Part shown: one piece after another, positions 41,038-49,583 of the stretch
Layout of the letters: every line of letters starts with the position of its first letter
Numbering within the stretch: position 1 is the first letter of the stretch
Virus record (IMG/VR): IMGVR_UViG_3300030331_002167
Span: 1 to 49,583 of that record
Length of the DNA: 49,583 nt
Direction: 5' to 3' (one strand)
Origin: a virus
Made by a program: the position numbers and the translations under genes
Notes under the pieces: model-generated
What the model was told of the DNA's origin: nothing
The model's input: only the letters and a program-made list of their open reading frames with translations
Databases searched by the model: none

Positions 41038-44000
41038 ATGTATATATTTAAAGATAAAGCTTATACACAAGCACAGTTAGAAGAAATAGCTAAAAGAAAA
41101 GGTTATACTTTTGAAGAATTAATGCTATATAATCCTGAGATACAAGGCTTAAAAGACGAAGATATTGTGGAAAAGGATATAGCCGAGGCAACGTTAAATC
41201 CTGCGAGTGCGTCGGCAAACCCTACAGCAGGAGATACGGAATTCAAATCGGAAGAGGTTTCTTTGGATACACCATGGAAACCAACTAAATTAACTAAAGA
41301 TGGAGAAGTTGATCATGAATATTATAGAGCGTTAGGCACTTTTAGTGGTTTTCAAGTAGCTCCAGACTTATCTCCAGAAGAGAGAGAAAACGAATATAAT
41401 TCATATTTAAACTGGCAAGAAACTTCACTCGCTGATCCTGGTCAAATGATGTTACAGCAGCAGAGGGAAATGGATCAAAAAGTTTTAGCTAATAATATAG
41501 AAGATCTTAAAATAAGAAATGATATAGGTAAACAAATTGATTTAAGTTTTTCATCATTAGGTGAAATAGAAAATCCAGAAGAATTTTTTGAAGATTCTAA
41601 AATGATTACTGGTGATATAATAAATCAAGACGTAGTAATAAAAGGTTTAATCAATGATGTTAACAAACGTATAGAAGCTTATAATAAAAAAGAAATCGAT
41701 GCTATACAGAAAGAGTTTGATCTTGATATTAAAAAATTAGTTTCTCAAATAGAAACTAAATATGACTTGTCTACTGCTGATGGAATTGAGGCTGCTGAAA
41801 AAGAATTAGAAAAATTATACAACGCTAGATTAGCTGTCGCTAATCAAGCAATACAAGAAGCGCAGAATAGAGGTAATAAATTCCAAGAAGATCAAATAAA
41901 TAGTTTATTTAGTAGTAAAATATACAATGGTAGAGTTAACTATTTAAATGGCATTATCAATGAAAAAATAGATCCTTTATGGAAACAGTGGCAAAAAGAT
42001 AATGCTGATGGATTAGCTAGCTTTTATGGTTTTAGTAATCCAACTGATCAAACAATAGCAGGTATATATGAAATAGGAAAAAACTGGGAGGCCGCTAAAG
42101 TTTCAATAGCGCAGTTAGGTATTAGTGGCGTTAAACAAGAAATGGAAATGTTAAATCAAGCGCTTCCTACTACAACTACAATAACTCCTAAAGGTGAGGT
42201 TAAGCAACTAGAACGTGATCCAGATAGAATAATATATGTATATCCTGATGGTACTATAGATTATGAAAAATCTAACCTTCGAAGACCTGCAACATTATCC
42301 CAAGGTACTGGTACTCCTAGACAAGGAAGATTTACTTTAACTGGTCAAATAGACACAAGCAAGCAAGGTGCGTTTGGTGAAGTCTTTAGTAAGCCTATGA
42401 CTTACAAAGATTACATTGCTATGCAGGAAAGAAAAATTGAAAAGTTTAAAGATGATGTAAAAATAAACTTAGAAGAAATACAAGAGTTTGATAGATTAAT
42501 AAATTTAGTAGAGGCGCCTGAACTTTTTGATGAAGACGGCGCAACTGTTAGTGACGTTATAGGCGTTGTATTTAGAATGGCACCTCAATTAGGCGCATCT
42601 ATAACTGGTGCTGCTTTAGCTCCAGCTACAGGTGGATCATCTCTTGTAGCTTCAAGTATGTTTATGTTTGCTAATGAATATGGATCTGCATATTGGCAAG
42701 GTGTTACACAAAATTTAGCTGAAGAATTAAATAGGCAACCTACTAACGAAGAGATAATGGAAGCTATGGTTAGTGATAAATATCAAAATCAAGGTGAAGC
42801 AGCGGGTTGGGCTACAGTGTCAGCTTTATTAGAACAAGGAACAGGTTTAAGAGGATCTGCAGCTTTGAAAGCTTCTAAAAAATCATTATTAAATTTTGCT
42901 AAAAAACTTGGTTATAAAGATTTAAAAGAGTTTATTACAAAAACTAATAAGAATCAAATAATTAAAATTATAAAAGAAAATTCTAAAAAAATAGCAGACA
43001 AAGGTTTAGAAGCTTTTCAAGAAGGTGGTGTTGAAGTATTGCAGGGAGCTGGACAAGCAGCGGCTGTTAATGCAGCTAAAGGTGATGCAGCATTTGCAAA
43101 TGTAAATATATTAGAAGATTTTAAAGAAGATTTTGGTGGTGGTGTGGCCGCTACAATTGCTATACCAGGTTTTGGTAAAATGATGCGATTGTCTAGAAAT
43201 AGTATTAGTTACTTATCTGAACAAGCTTATAAAGTATCTATTGGTAAAGTTAAAGCAGAGCAAAGAGATCAATTTTTTAAAGATGCTGGTAATGTATTAT
43301 TACAGCTTAGAAATAATAATAAAATAAGCGAAGAGCAATATCAAGCTGAATCAAAAAGAATAGCTAATTTAAAAAATAAATCTAAAGATATTCCTAAAGA
43401 TTATTCATTTCAAGCAACTCAACAAACTTTAGATTTAATGCTTGAAAGAGATAAATTAGAAGCTAAAATAAAAAATGGTGATCCTGCTCTTACTATTCCT
43501 GATAAAGAAAGAGTTAAAGCTATCAATGCTGAACTATTAGAAATATTAGTTAATGAAGATAATAGAATTAAATCTGATATAACTAAACAAAATATTGATA
43601 AGCAAATGAGCCAAGTACTACCAGCTAAAGGTATGGAAGTACCTACTGATAGTAGAATTATAATTGTCAATGAACAAAACGTAGATGCTTTAGCTCAACA
43701 ATATGGAGTAGCTCCAGAAGTAATTTTAAACCCAGATGAAGATACAGAAGGAGGTTATATAGCAAAAGAAGGCGTTATATTAATGTCAGAAACAGCTGCT
43801 AAAGACGTTATAAAGCATGAAGGGTTACATAACTATCTAGACATAGCTTTTAATAAACCAGGTAATGAGAATTTAGTTTTTGGTATGGCAGAAATTTTGA
43901 TGGAGAAAATGCAAAATCAAAATCCTGAAATATACAACGCTCTTCAAAAACATTTAAATTCATATAGAAAAGATCCTAAATATTCTCCAGCTAAAGTAGC

Positions 44001-47000
44001 AGAAGAAGTTATTACTTATTATGGTCAGTTAAAAGATCAAGGAGCTTTTAATGCTAATGAAAACAAACCTTTATTACAAAGTTTTATTGATACTATAAAA
44101 AGTTTATTAGAAAATTTAGGATTTAAAAATGTAGAAATAAACGAGCAAAACGTAGACAGAATAATAGATAATTATGTAACTAATATTGAAGGAAAAGGTT
44201 TAACTACTGCGCAAAGGAAAATAGCTAGAGGTGATGTAACTATAGCGCCTGAAATAGAGGCAAGAGGAGAAACTAGCATTTTAAGAGATCCAACACCTCA
44301 AACAACAGTACAAGAAACAGTACAAGAAACTGTGCAAGAACCTTTAGCTATGGCTGCGGCTAAAAAACTAAATATAGAAACTACTAATCAGATAAACGAA
44401 GATATAAAATCTTTACAGCAAGAAATAAAAGAAAATGAAGAAGTAGCAAAAAGATTTAATAAAGAACCTGAGCCTACCGCTAAACAGCAAAGATTAGAAA
44501 ATAAAATTAAAGAAGATTTATCACCTACTATTGAAGCGTTTGTAGAATCTCAAACTAAAAGACTATACGATCCTATACCTAAAAACATAATTCCTGAAGG
44601 AGTTACTAGAGATTATTTTAAAAATACTATGCGTAATGATGTAGAGTCAATGGTGTTTAGTGAGTATGAAGTAGGCAAACAAGATATAGAAAAATTTATA
44701 GTTAATAGAGGTTATTTAAGAGCTAACAGTTTAGCTGAAACATTAGGTATACCAGGAGTAGAACAAGGAGTAGCTGTAAATATAGATGAACAAGTAAATT
44801 TAGCAGCTGATGATCCAACACCAAAAGCAGAAGATAAAAAACCTAAACCTACTAAAAGAGGTAAATTACCTAGAGAGTTTCCTGAAATATTTGATCAAAA
44901 TTTAAAAGATGATTTTGAAACTGCAGCATTTGAAATATTAGAAAGTGATGTTCCAGATGTAGATAGTAAAGATTTTAAAAGCGTAGTAACAGATATATTT
45001 AGAGGTAAATTAAATGAGTCAGTAAAAAAGAAACTAGGCGGTGGTAAAAATTATGAGTTTGCTATTAAAAAGTTAGCTCCTAAAATGAAAGAGATGTTAC
45101 CTGTCCAATGGTTTGTTAGGATAGAAGGTCAAACAAAACCTGAAGATAGATTATTTACTAATCCACCTGTTAAATTAACTAAGCAAGAAGATATTTACGC
45201 TGCTAAAAGAAGAGATGACGTGTATGTAGAAAATACAGCTCAAGGAGTTAATTTATACACTTTTAAAGACTTTGATCCTAAAGTATTAGCTGATTATCTA
45301 TTAGCTCCTCCTATAAATCCTGAAACTGGAGCGCGTAGTGGATTAAGAGGAACTAGAAAAACAGCTGTTACAGAAGGCGTAGTAGATACTATGGGCGAAG
45401 ATGTAGTTCCTCAAACTGTAAAACAAGTACCTAAATTAAAAGATCAATTAGGAAAGATAAGCGAGAAGATGCGTAGAGATCCTGATTTTTTAGCTGCTAA
45501 GAAATTTAAAGTACAAGAAAATATAGATAAAAAAGTTAAACAAGCAGGAGGTAAAGTTATTAAACCAGGTAAAGATGGTGTTGATAGAATAGTAGAATTT
45601 TTTACTGAAGGTGATGGCTTAGAAATATTTAGTAATTTCTTATTTCAAGATACAGGTAAGCGAGGTAAGTTTCAGTTTTTGACAAGTTCGGTTTTAAGTA
45701 ACGCTGGTAATAGCTTAAAAAGAGCTTTAGGTAGAGGCTTTCCTTTTATAGGTAACTATGACAAAGGATTAGAAGCTGCTGTTAATAATGTCATGCAAAG
45801 AAATCCTGAGATGACTAAAGAGCAAGCTACTGTTGAAGCTGAAAAAATAATGGCTGAAACTAAAAAAGCTCTTGAAGATGGAACTCTATTTGAAACATCT
45901 GAATTACAAGATAGAGTACGTGAAGCTTTAACAGGTAAAGAAAAAAAATTTACACCTGATCAGATTCGTAAAATGAATCTAGCTATAGATGGTCAAACTA
46001 GTAATAAGTTAAACAATAACTTAAATAATATAAAAGATATAAATGAAGGTAAAGATCTTTTATTAGATTTATTTAGAGAAGCTTATGTTAAAAATCCTAA
46101 AAATCTAGATGTATTAGCTTTCATATCTTATAATCAAAACTCTAATACAAATCCATTTAGAAACTTAGCTACAGTATTAGGTAAAGAATTAGGTATTTTA
46201 ACTAAAGAACAATACGAAGAACATACTTTACCATTTGGTGAATTTGCTAATACATTGATAACTGCTTTAGCTTCAGATGATAAAACTTGGCAAGGATTTA
46301 AAAATTGGGCTAAAGACAATTACTTTCAAGAAGTAATATCTAAAGGAGATGTTAAAGAAGGTATATTTAAAACTAGAGAAATATTAGATCACCCTACTAG
46401 ATCTTTAGGCAAAGATGGTAAAACTGTTTTACCTGACTGGGCTTCTAAATCTGAAATGCATCCTTTACTAAAACAACATATAAGAGAAGCTATAGCTGGA
46501 ACTAGAGACTGGTCTGATGTTGTATCAGCAGATATTAGAAAATATAATGAGTACAAATCTGAAAGAGGCTATGTAAATCCTAATACAGCTAATAGATTAG
46601 GACTAACAGATGCAGAAAGATACAATGTAGTTGTTCCTAAATCACTGTCACAAGATCCTAATGTAATATATTTACAGAATCAGTTAATATACGACCAGCT
46701 TATAGGTAAAATAGATAGTAAAAAAGCAAAACAAAGTATTGATTTATACGTTAAAGAGCAAGCTAAAGGTCAACCTAGTTTAGCTACTACGCAGCAAAAG
46801 GCTAATACAGGTAACGCGATAGAAGTTAAAGAGTCTGGTGTTATGGTTGCTAGTAAAAAGATGGACATGTCAACTTTACTAGATAAAGCTAACAATTTAG
46901 ATAAGGCTTTAAAGATAGCCAATGCTATAGATAAACCTGTTAAAAAAATTAGAATATTTGATTTTGATGACACTGTAGCTCGAAGTAATAGTTTAGTATT

Positions 47001-49500
47001 TTATACAAAACCTGATGGAACAGAAGGTCAACTAACTGCTGAGCAGTTTGCTAAAGATGGTGCAAGACTTGTAGATGAAGGAGCAGTAATGGATTTTAGT
47101 GATTTTAATATTGTAAGAGATGGAAAAAAAGGTCCACTGTTTGAAGTAGCTGAAAAAATAAAAGAAGCTAGAGGTAATGAAGATTTATTTATACTAACAG
47201 CTAGAGCTCCTGAGTCACAACAAGCTATTTATGAATTTTTAAAATCTGAAGGATTAGAATTTAAAATGGAAAACATAATTGGCTTAGGTAATTCTACAGC
47301 AGAAGCTAAAGCTAATTGGGTTTTAGATAAAGCAGCTGAAGGATATAATGACTTTTATTTTGCAGATGATGCTATAAAAAATGTTGAAGCAGTTAAAAAA
47401 GTTTTACAAGTTGTTGATGTTAAGTCTAAAATACAACAAGCTAAAATGCAAGAAGCTAAAGGACTTAATGAAGAATTTAATAAGCTCATAGAACAAACTA
47501 CTGGTATTGGTGCAGAAAAAGTATTTTCTAAAGCTAAAGCAAAAATACTAGGTGAAAGAAAAGGTAAGTGGAAATTTTGGATACCACCTTCTGCTGAAGA
47601 TTTTACTGGTCTAATGTATCCTTTGTTATCTAAAGGTAAAACTGGTGAAAAACAAATGGGCTTTATTAAGAAAAACTTATTAGATCCATGGGCTAAATCA
47701 ATGGCTAATTTACAGCAAGATAGATTAAATTTAATGCTAGACTTTAGGCAACTTAAAAAATCTTTAAATGTGCCTAAAGAATTAAGAAAGCAAAATGAAA
47801 CAGGTTTTACCAATGAACAAGCTGTAAGAGTTTATTTATATACTGCAATGGGTAATGAAGTTCCTGGTCTTTCAAAGAGAGATACTAAAGACTTAAATGA
47901 TATAGTAAGTAATGATCCAAAACTAAAATTATTTGCTGAACAAATACTTGCTATAACTAAAGGTGATGGATATGTTTCACCAAAAGAAGACTGGTTATCT
48001 GGAACTATTACTACTGATTTAATAGAATTATTAAACACTACTAAAAGACAAAAGTATATTGCTGATTGGCAGCAAAACGCTGATGCTATTTTTAATGAAA
48101 ACAATTTAAATAAATTAGAAGCTTTATATGGAGCTAATTACAGAGAAGCTGTAGAAAATATGCTTCAAAGGATGAAGACTGGTAGAAATAGATTAGCTGG
48201 TGGAAATAGATTAAGTAATAGAGTATTAGACTACATTAATGGTTCTATTGGTACTATAATGTTCTTTAATACTAGATCTGCTATATTGCAAAGTATATCT
48301 GCTATTAATTATATTAATTGGAGTTTTAATAATCCTATTAAAGCTGGTATGGCTTTTGCTAATCAACCACAATACTGGAAAGACTTTATGTATTTAATGA
48401 ACTCTACTTATTTAAAAGATAGGCGTAATGGACAAAGAATAAACATAAGTGAAGCTGAAATAAGAGATGCTGCTAAAACTAGTAAAAATAAAGCTAAAGC
48501 AGCTATGAGTTACATTTTATCAAAAGGTTATTTACCTACTCAATTTATGGATAGCTTTGCTATTGCTTCTGGTGGCGCTACATTTTATAGAAATAGAATA
48601 AATGATTTATTAAAAGAAACTGATGCAGAAGGTAATAAAGTTTATAATAAACAACAAGCAGAAGAGATAGCTTTAAGAGAGTGGCAAGAACAAGCAGAAG
48701 AAAATCAGCAGTCTAGTAGAGTTGATAAAATATCACAACAACAAGCTAGTGACTTAGGTCGTGTTGTTTTAGCTTTTGCTAACACACCAATGCAGTACGC
48801 TAGATTACAGAAGAGAGCTTTTCAAGATCTTGCAAATGGTAGAGGCGACGCTAAGTCTCACATTAGTAAAATAATATATTATGGTTTTGTGCAGAATATG
48901 TTATTTAATGCTTTACAACAAGCTGTATTTGCTTTAGGCTTTGGTGATGATGAAGAAGAAAAAGAAGCTAGAAGTGAAAAATATTTTGATGTAGCTAATG
49001 GTATGTTAGATTCTACATTAAGAGGATTAGGAGTTGGTGGTCAAGCAGTTTCTGTTAGTAAAAACTTTTTACTTGATTTATACGAAAGATCAGGAAGATC
49101 AAGACCTGAATATGTAGACTCTATGTGGAAGTTAATGCAATTTTCTCCTCCTATTAGTTCTAAAATATCTAAACTTAGGCAAGCAGCATGGCAGTTTGAT
49201 AGTAAGAAAAGAAGAGAAAAAATATTTGAAGGAGGTTTTAGTTTAGATAACCCAGCTTACTTAGCATTTGCTAAAGTAGTTTCAGCTACTACTAATTTAC
49301 CTTTAGATAGAGTATTACAAAAATTTGAAAACATAGAATCAGCACTTGCAGAAGATAATGACTTTTGGCAAAGAGTTGCAATGTTAGCTGGTTGGCCAGA
49401 GTGGCAAATAAAACAACCAGATAAAAAGAAAACTACTGCTACAAAGAAAAAATCAAGAGGTGGTATAACTGTAAAAAAGAGAAAAATAAAAATAAAATAG
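41038..49500 (+). CDS. Giant multidomain internal protein: LysM-like, HExxH and HAD domains (2820 aa)
   Basis: 2820 residues, the largest gene. Residues 1-45 resemble a LysM-type module (YTQAQLEEIAKRKGYTFEEL, then MLYNPEI). A glycine/alanine-rich hydrophobic stretch around 505-550 (GASITGAALAPATGG) may insert in membrane. HEGLH at 927-931 is a metalloprotease-type zinc motif. A complete HAD phosphatase domain lies at about 1965-2130: motif I DFDDT near 1972, LTAR near 2053 and DDA near 2109. The C-terminal 500 residues are helical with hydrophobic segments. It is likely injected or lines the ejection channel. RNA polymerase motifs such as DFDGD are absent. Confidence 0.75.
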   Translation: MYIFKDKAYTQAQLEEIAKRKGYTFEELMLYNPEIQGLKDEDIVEKDIAEATLNPASASANPTAGDTEFKSEEVSLDTPWKPTKLTKDGEVDHEYYRALGTFSGFQVAPDLSPEERENEYNSYLNWQETSLADPGQMMLQQQREMDQKVLANNIEDLKIRNDIGKQIDLSFSSLGEIENPEEFFEDSKMITGDIINQDVVIKGLINDVNKRIEAYNKKEIDAIQKEFDLDIKKLVSQIETKYDLSTADGIEAAEKELEKLYNARLAVANQAIQEAQNRGNKFQEDQINSLFSSKIYNGRVNYLNGIINEKIDPLWKQWQKDNADGLASFYGFSNPTDQTIAGIYEIGKNWEAAKVSIAQLGISGVKQEMEMLNQALPTTTTITPKGEVKQLERDPDRIIYVYPDGTIDYEKSNLRRPATLSQGTGTPRQGRFTLTGQIDTSKQGAFGEVFSKPMTYKDYIAMQERKIEKFKDDVKINLEEIQEFDRLINLVEAPELFDEDGATVSDVIGVVFRMAPQLGASITGAALAPATGGSSLVASSMFMFANEYGSAYWQGVTQNLAEELNRQPTNEEIMEAMVSDKYQNQGEAAGWATVSALLEQGTGLRGSAALKASKKSLLNFAKKLGYKDLKEFITKTNKNQIIKIIKENSKKIADKGLEAFQEGGVEVLQGAGQAAAVNAAKGDAAFANVNILEDFKEDFGGGVAATIAIPGFGKMMRLSRNSISYLSEQAYKVSIGKVKAEQRDQFFKDAGNVLLQLRNNNKISEEQYQAESKRIANLKNKSKDIPKDYSFQATQQTLDLMLERDKLEAKIKNGDPALTIPDKERVKAINAELLEILVNEDNRIKSDITKQNIDKQMSQVLPAKGMEVPTDSRIIIVNEQNVDALAQQYGVAPEVILNPDEDTEGGYIAKEGVILMSETAAKDVIKHEGLHNYLDIAFNKPGNENLVFGMAEILMEKMQNQNPEIYNALQKHLNSYRKDPKYSPAKVAEEVITYYGQLKDQGAFNANENKPLLQSFIDTIKSLLENLGFKNVEINEQNVDRIIDNYVTNIEGKGLTTAQRKIARGDVTIAPEIEARGETSILRDPTPQTTVQETVQETVQEPLAMAAAKKLNIETTNQINEDIKSLQQEIKENEEVAKRFNKEPEPTAKQQRLENKIKEDLSPTIEAFVESQTKRLYDPIPKNIIPEGVTRDYFKNTMRNDVESMVFSEYEVGKQDIEKFIVNRGYLRANSLAETLGIPGVEQGVAVNIDEQVNLAADDPTPKAEDKKPKPTKRGKLPREFPEIFDQNLKDDFETAAFEILESDVPDVDSKDFKSVVTDIFRGKLNESVKKKLGGGKNYEFAIKKLAPKMKEMLPVQWFVRIEGQTKPEDRLFTNPPVKLTKQEDIYAAKRRDDVYVENTAQGVNLYTFKDFDPKVLADYLLAPPINPETGARSGLRGTRKTAVTEGVVDTMGEDVVPQTVKQVPKLKDQLGKISEKMRRDPDFLAAKKFKVQENIDKKVKQAGGKVIKPGKDGVDRIVEFFTEGDGLEIFSNFLFQDTGKRGKFQFLTSSVLSNAGNSLKRALGRGFPFIGNYDKGLEAAVNNVMQRNPEMTKEQATVEAEKIMAETKKALEDGTLFETSELQDRVREALTGKEKKFTPDQIRKMNLAIDGQTSNKLNNNLNNIKDINEGKDLLLDLFREAYVKNPKNLDVLAFISYNQNSNTNPFRNLATVLGKELGILTKEQYEEHTLPFGEFANTLITALASDDKTWQGFKNWAKDNYFQEVISKGDVKEGIFKTREILDHPTRSLGKDGKTVLPDWASKSEMHPLLKQHIREAIAGTRDWSDVVSADIRKYNEYKSERGYVNPNTANRLGLTDAERYNVVVPKSLSQDPNVIYLQNQLIYDQLIGKIDSKKAKQSIDLYVKEQAKGQPSLATTQQKANTGNAIEVKESGVMVASKKMDMSTLLDKANNLDKALKIANAIDKPVKKIRIFDFDDTVARSNSLVFYTKPDGTEGQLTAEQFAKDGARLVDEGAVMDFSDFNIVRDGKKGPLFEVAEKIKEARGNEDLFILTARAPESQQAIYEFLKSEGLEFKMENIIGLGNSTAEAKANWVLDKAAEGYNDFYFADDAIKNVEAVKKVLQVVDVKSKIQQAKMQEAKGLNEEFNKLIEQTTGIGAEKVFSKAKAKILGERKGKWKFWIPPSAEDFTGLMYPLLSKGKTGEKQMGFIKKNLLDPWAKSMANLQQDRLNLMLDFRQLKKSLNVPKELRKQNETGFTNEQAVRVYLYTAMGNEVPGLSKRDTKDLNDIVSNDPKLKLFAEQILAITKGDGYVSPKEDWLSGTITTDLIELLNTTKRQKYIADWQQNADAIFNENNLNKLEALYGANYREAVENMLQRMKTGRNRLAGGNRLSNRVLDYINGSIGTIMFFNTRSAILQSISAINYINWSFNNPIKAGMAFANQPQYWKDFMYLMNSTYLKDRRNGQRINISEAEIRDAAKTSKNKAKAAMSYILSKGYLPTQFMDSFAIASGGATFYRNRINDLLKETDAEGNKVYNKQQAEEIALREWQEQAEENQQSSRVDKISQQQASDLGRVVLAFANTPMQYARLQKRAFQDLANGRGDAKSHISKIIYYGFVQNMLFNALQQAVFALGFGDDEEEKEARSEKYFDVANGMLDSTLRGLGVGGQAVSVSKNFLLDLYERSGRSRPEYVDSMWKLMQFSPPISSKISKLRQAAWQFDSKKRREKIFEGGFSLDNPAYLAFAKVVSATTNLPLDRVLQKFENIESALAEDNDFWQRVAMLAGWPEWQIKQPDKKKTTATKKKSRGGITVKKRKIKIK
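44305..44340 (+). repeat. Three 12-bp tandem repeats (TVQE x3)
   Basis: Units ACAGTACAAGAA, ACAGTACAAGAA and ACTGTGCAAGAA encode TVQE three times in a linker of the giant protein, between the HExxH region and the next helical block. The first two units are identical, so this is a recent slippage duplication in a flexible hinge. Confidence 0.8.
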
Positions 49501-49543
49501 GAGCAAAAAATACTGGGCACCATACCCAAAGTTCCTGTAACCA

Positions 49544-49571
49544 AAAAGGGAGGCCGCAAGACCTCCCTTTT
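49544..49571 (+). terminator. Rho-independent terminator with GNRA loop
   Basis: AAAAGGGAGG (49544-49553) pairs with CCTCCCTTTT (49562-49571) through a 10-bp stem; the inner part CC-GCAA-GA holds one mismatch and a GCAA tetraloop. It ends the long late transcript 43 bases after the TAG at 49500. The stem is A/T-symmetric, so it could also work on the minus strand. Confidence 0.85.
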
Positions 49572-49583
49572 ATTATTTAGCAG

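Noticed and set aside
41038-49500. Giant protein as a virion RNA polymerase
   Set aside because: No DFDGD-type or other polymerase metal-binding motif is visible; the DFDDT motif belongs to a HAD domain with LTAR and DDA in order.
1-49583. Stop codon reassignment, as in some crAss-like phages
   Set aside because: Long genes remain open under the standard code, and TAG is used as a true stop at 49498-49500 and 1996-1994.
1-49583. CRISPR array, integrase or attachment sites
   Set aside because: No regularly spaced repeats, recombinase gene or tRNA-flanking duplication was seen; the tRNA-like element at 1426-1469 has no matching second copy that I could find.

Overview
The window is a stretch of a lytic, tailed, probably podovirus-like phage genome. 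It is AT-rich (roughly two thirds A+T by eye) and almost entirely coding, with genes overlapping by ATGA/GTGA or separated by a few bases. Start codons are preceded by A/T-rich leaders (for example taaaataATG) and not by Shine-Dalgarno purine runs, which fits a Bacteroidota host, most likely marine flavobacteria. That host call is inference. The structural gene order (small terminase candidate, large terminase, portal, acidic scaffold-like protein, major capsid protein, two connector-like proteins, a giant tail-tube/stabilisation-type protein, then ejection-type proteins and a 2820-residue internal protein) matches crAss-like and related marine Bacteroidota podoviruses. No integrase, repressor, replication or polymerase gene is present, so the replication module must lie outside the window.

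Layout. (1) Positions 1-2212, minus strand: eleven very small early-type genes, including three membrane micropeptides. They are driven by four copies of a precisely spaced promoter-like motif (15-mer ACAAACTAAATACGA, 8 bases, then WGATAATA). A tRNA-like element lacking an anticodon arm lies in the same region. (2) Positions 2213-2519: a divergent intergenic switch with two perfect hairpins. (3) Positions 2520-6792, plus strand: three tail-fibre-type genes and a small gene. (4) Positions 6825-8629: phage-encoded GroEL and GroES, in reversed order and overlapping by four bases. (5) Positions 8626-17527: an accessory cluster of basic, lysine-rich proteins sharing an SP-x-K/K tag, with two small HExxH metalloprotease-like proteins, a PAP2-type phosphatase, a winged-helix-like protein and the lysis genes (T7-type amidase, small membrane protein, coiled-coil membrane protein, holin). 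(6) Positions 17529-20884: further virion surface and fibre genes plus small proteins. (7) Positions 20884-32038: DNA packaging and head genes, with two strong terminators around 29.3 and 30.1 kb. (8) Positions 32041-49500: tail/stabilisation and ejection proteins, ending with a 2820-aa multidomain protein and a terminator at the right edge.

How it may work together (inference). Early minus-strand peptides act on the host right after infection. The late plus-strand module builds the particle, with GroEL/GroES, and possibly a second Cpn10-like protein beside the terminase, assisting capsid or fibre folding. The giant protein and its two upstream neighbours are probably ejected with the DNA. 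The SP-x-KK-tagged basic cluster is the most novel-looking part: its tags resemble the SPKK AT-rich-DNA-binding motif of eukaryotic linker and sperm histones and could equally be capsid-targeting signals. It may therefore represent a set of internal, DNA-associated virion cargo proteins.
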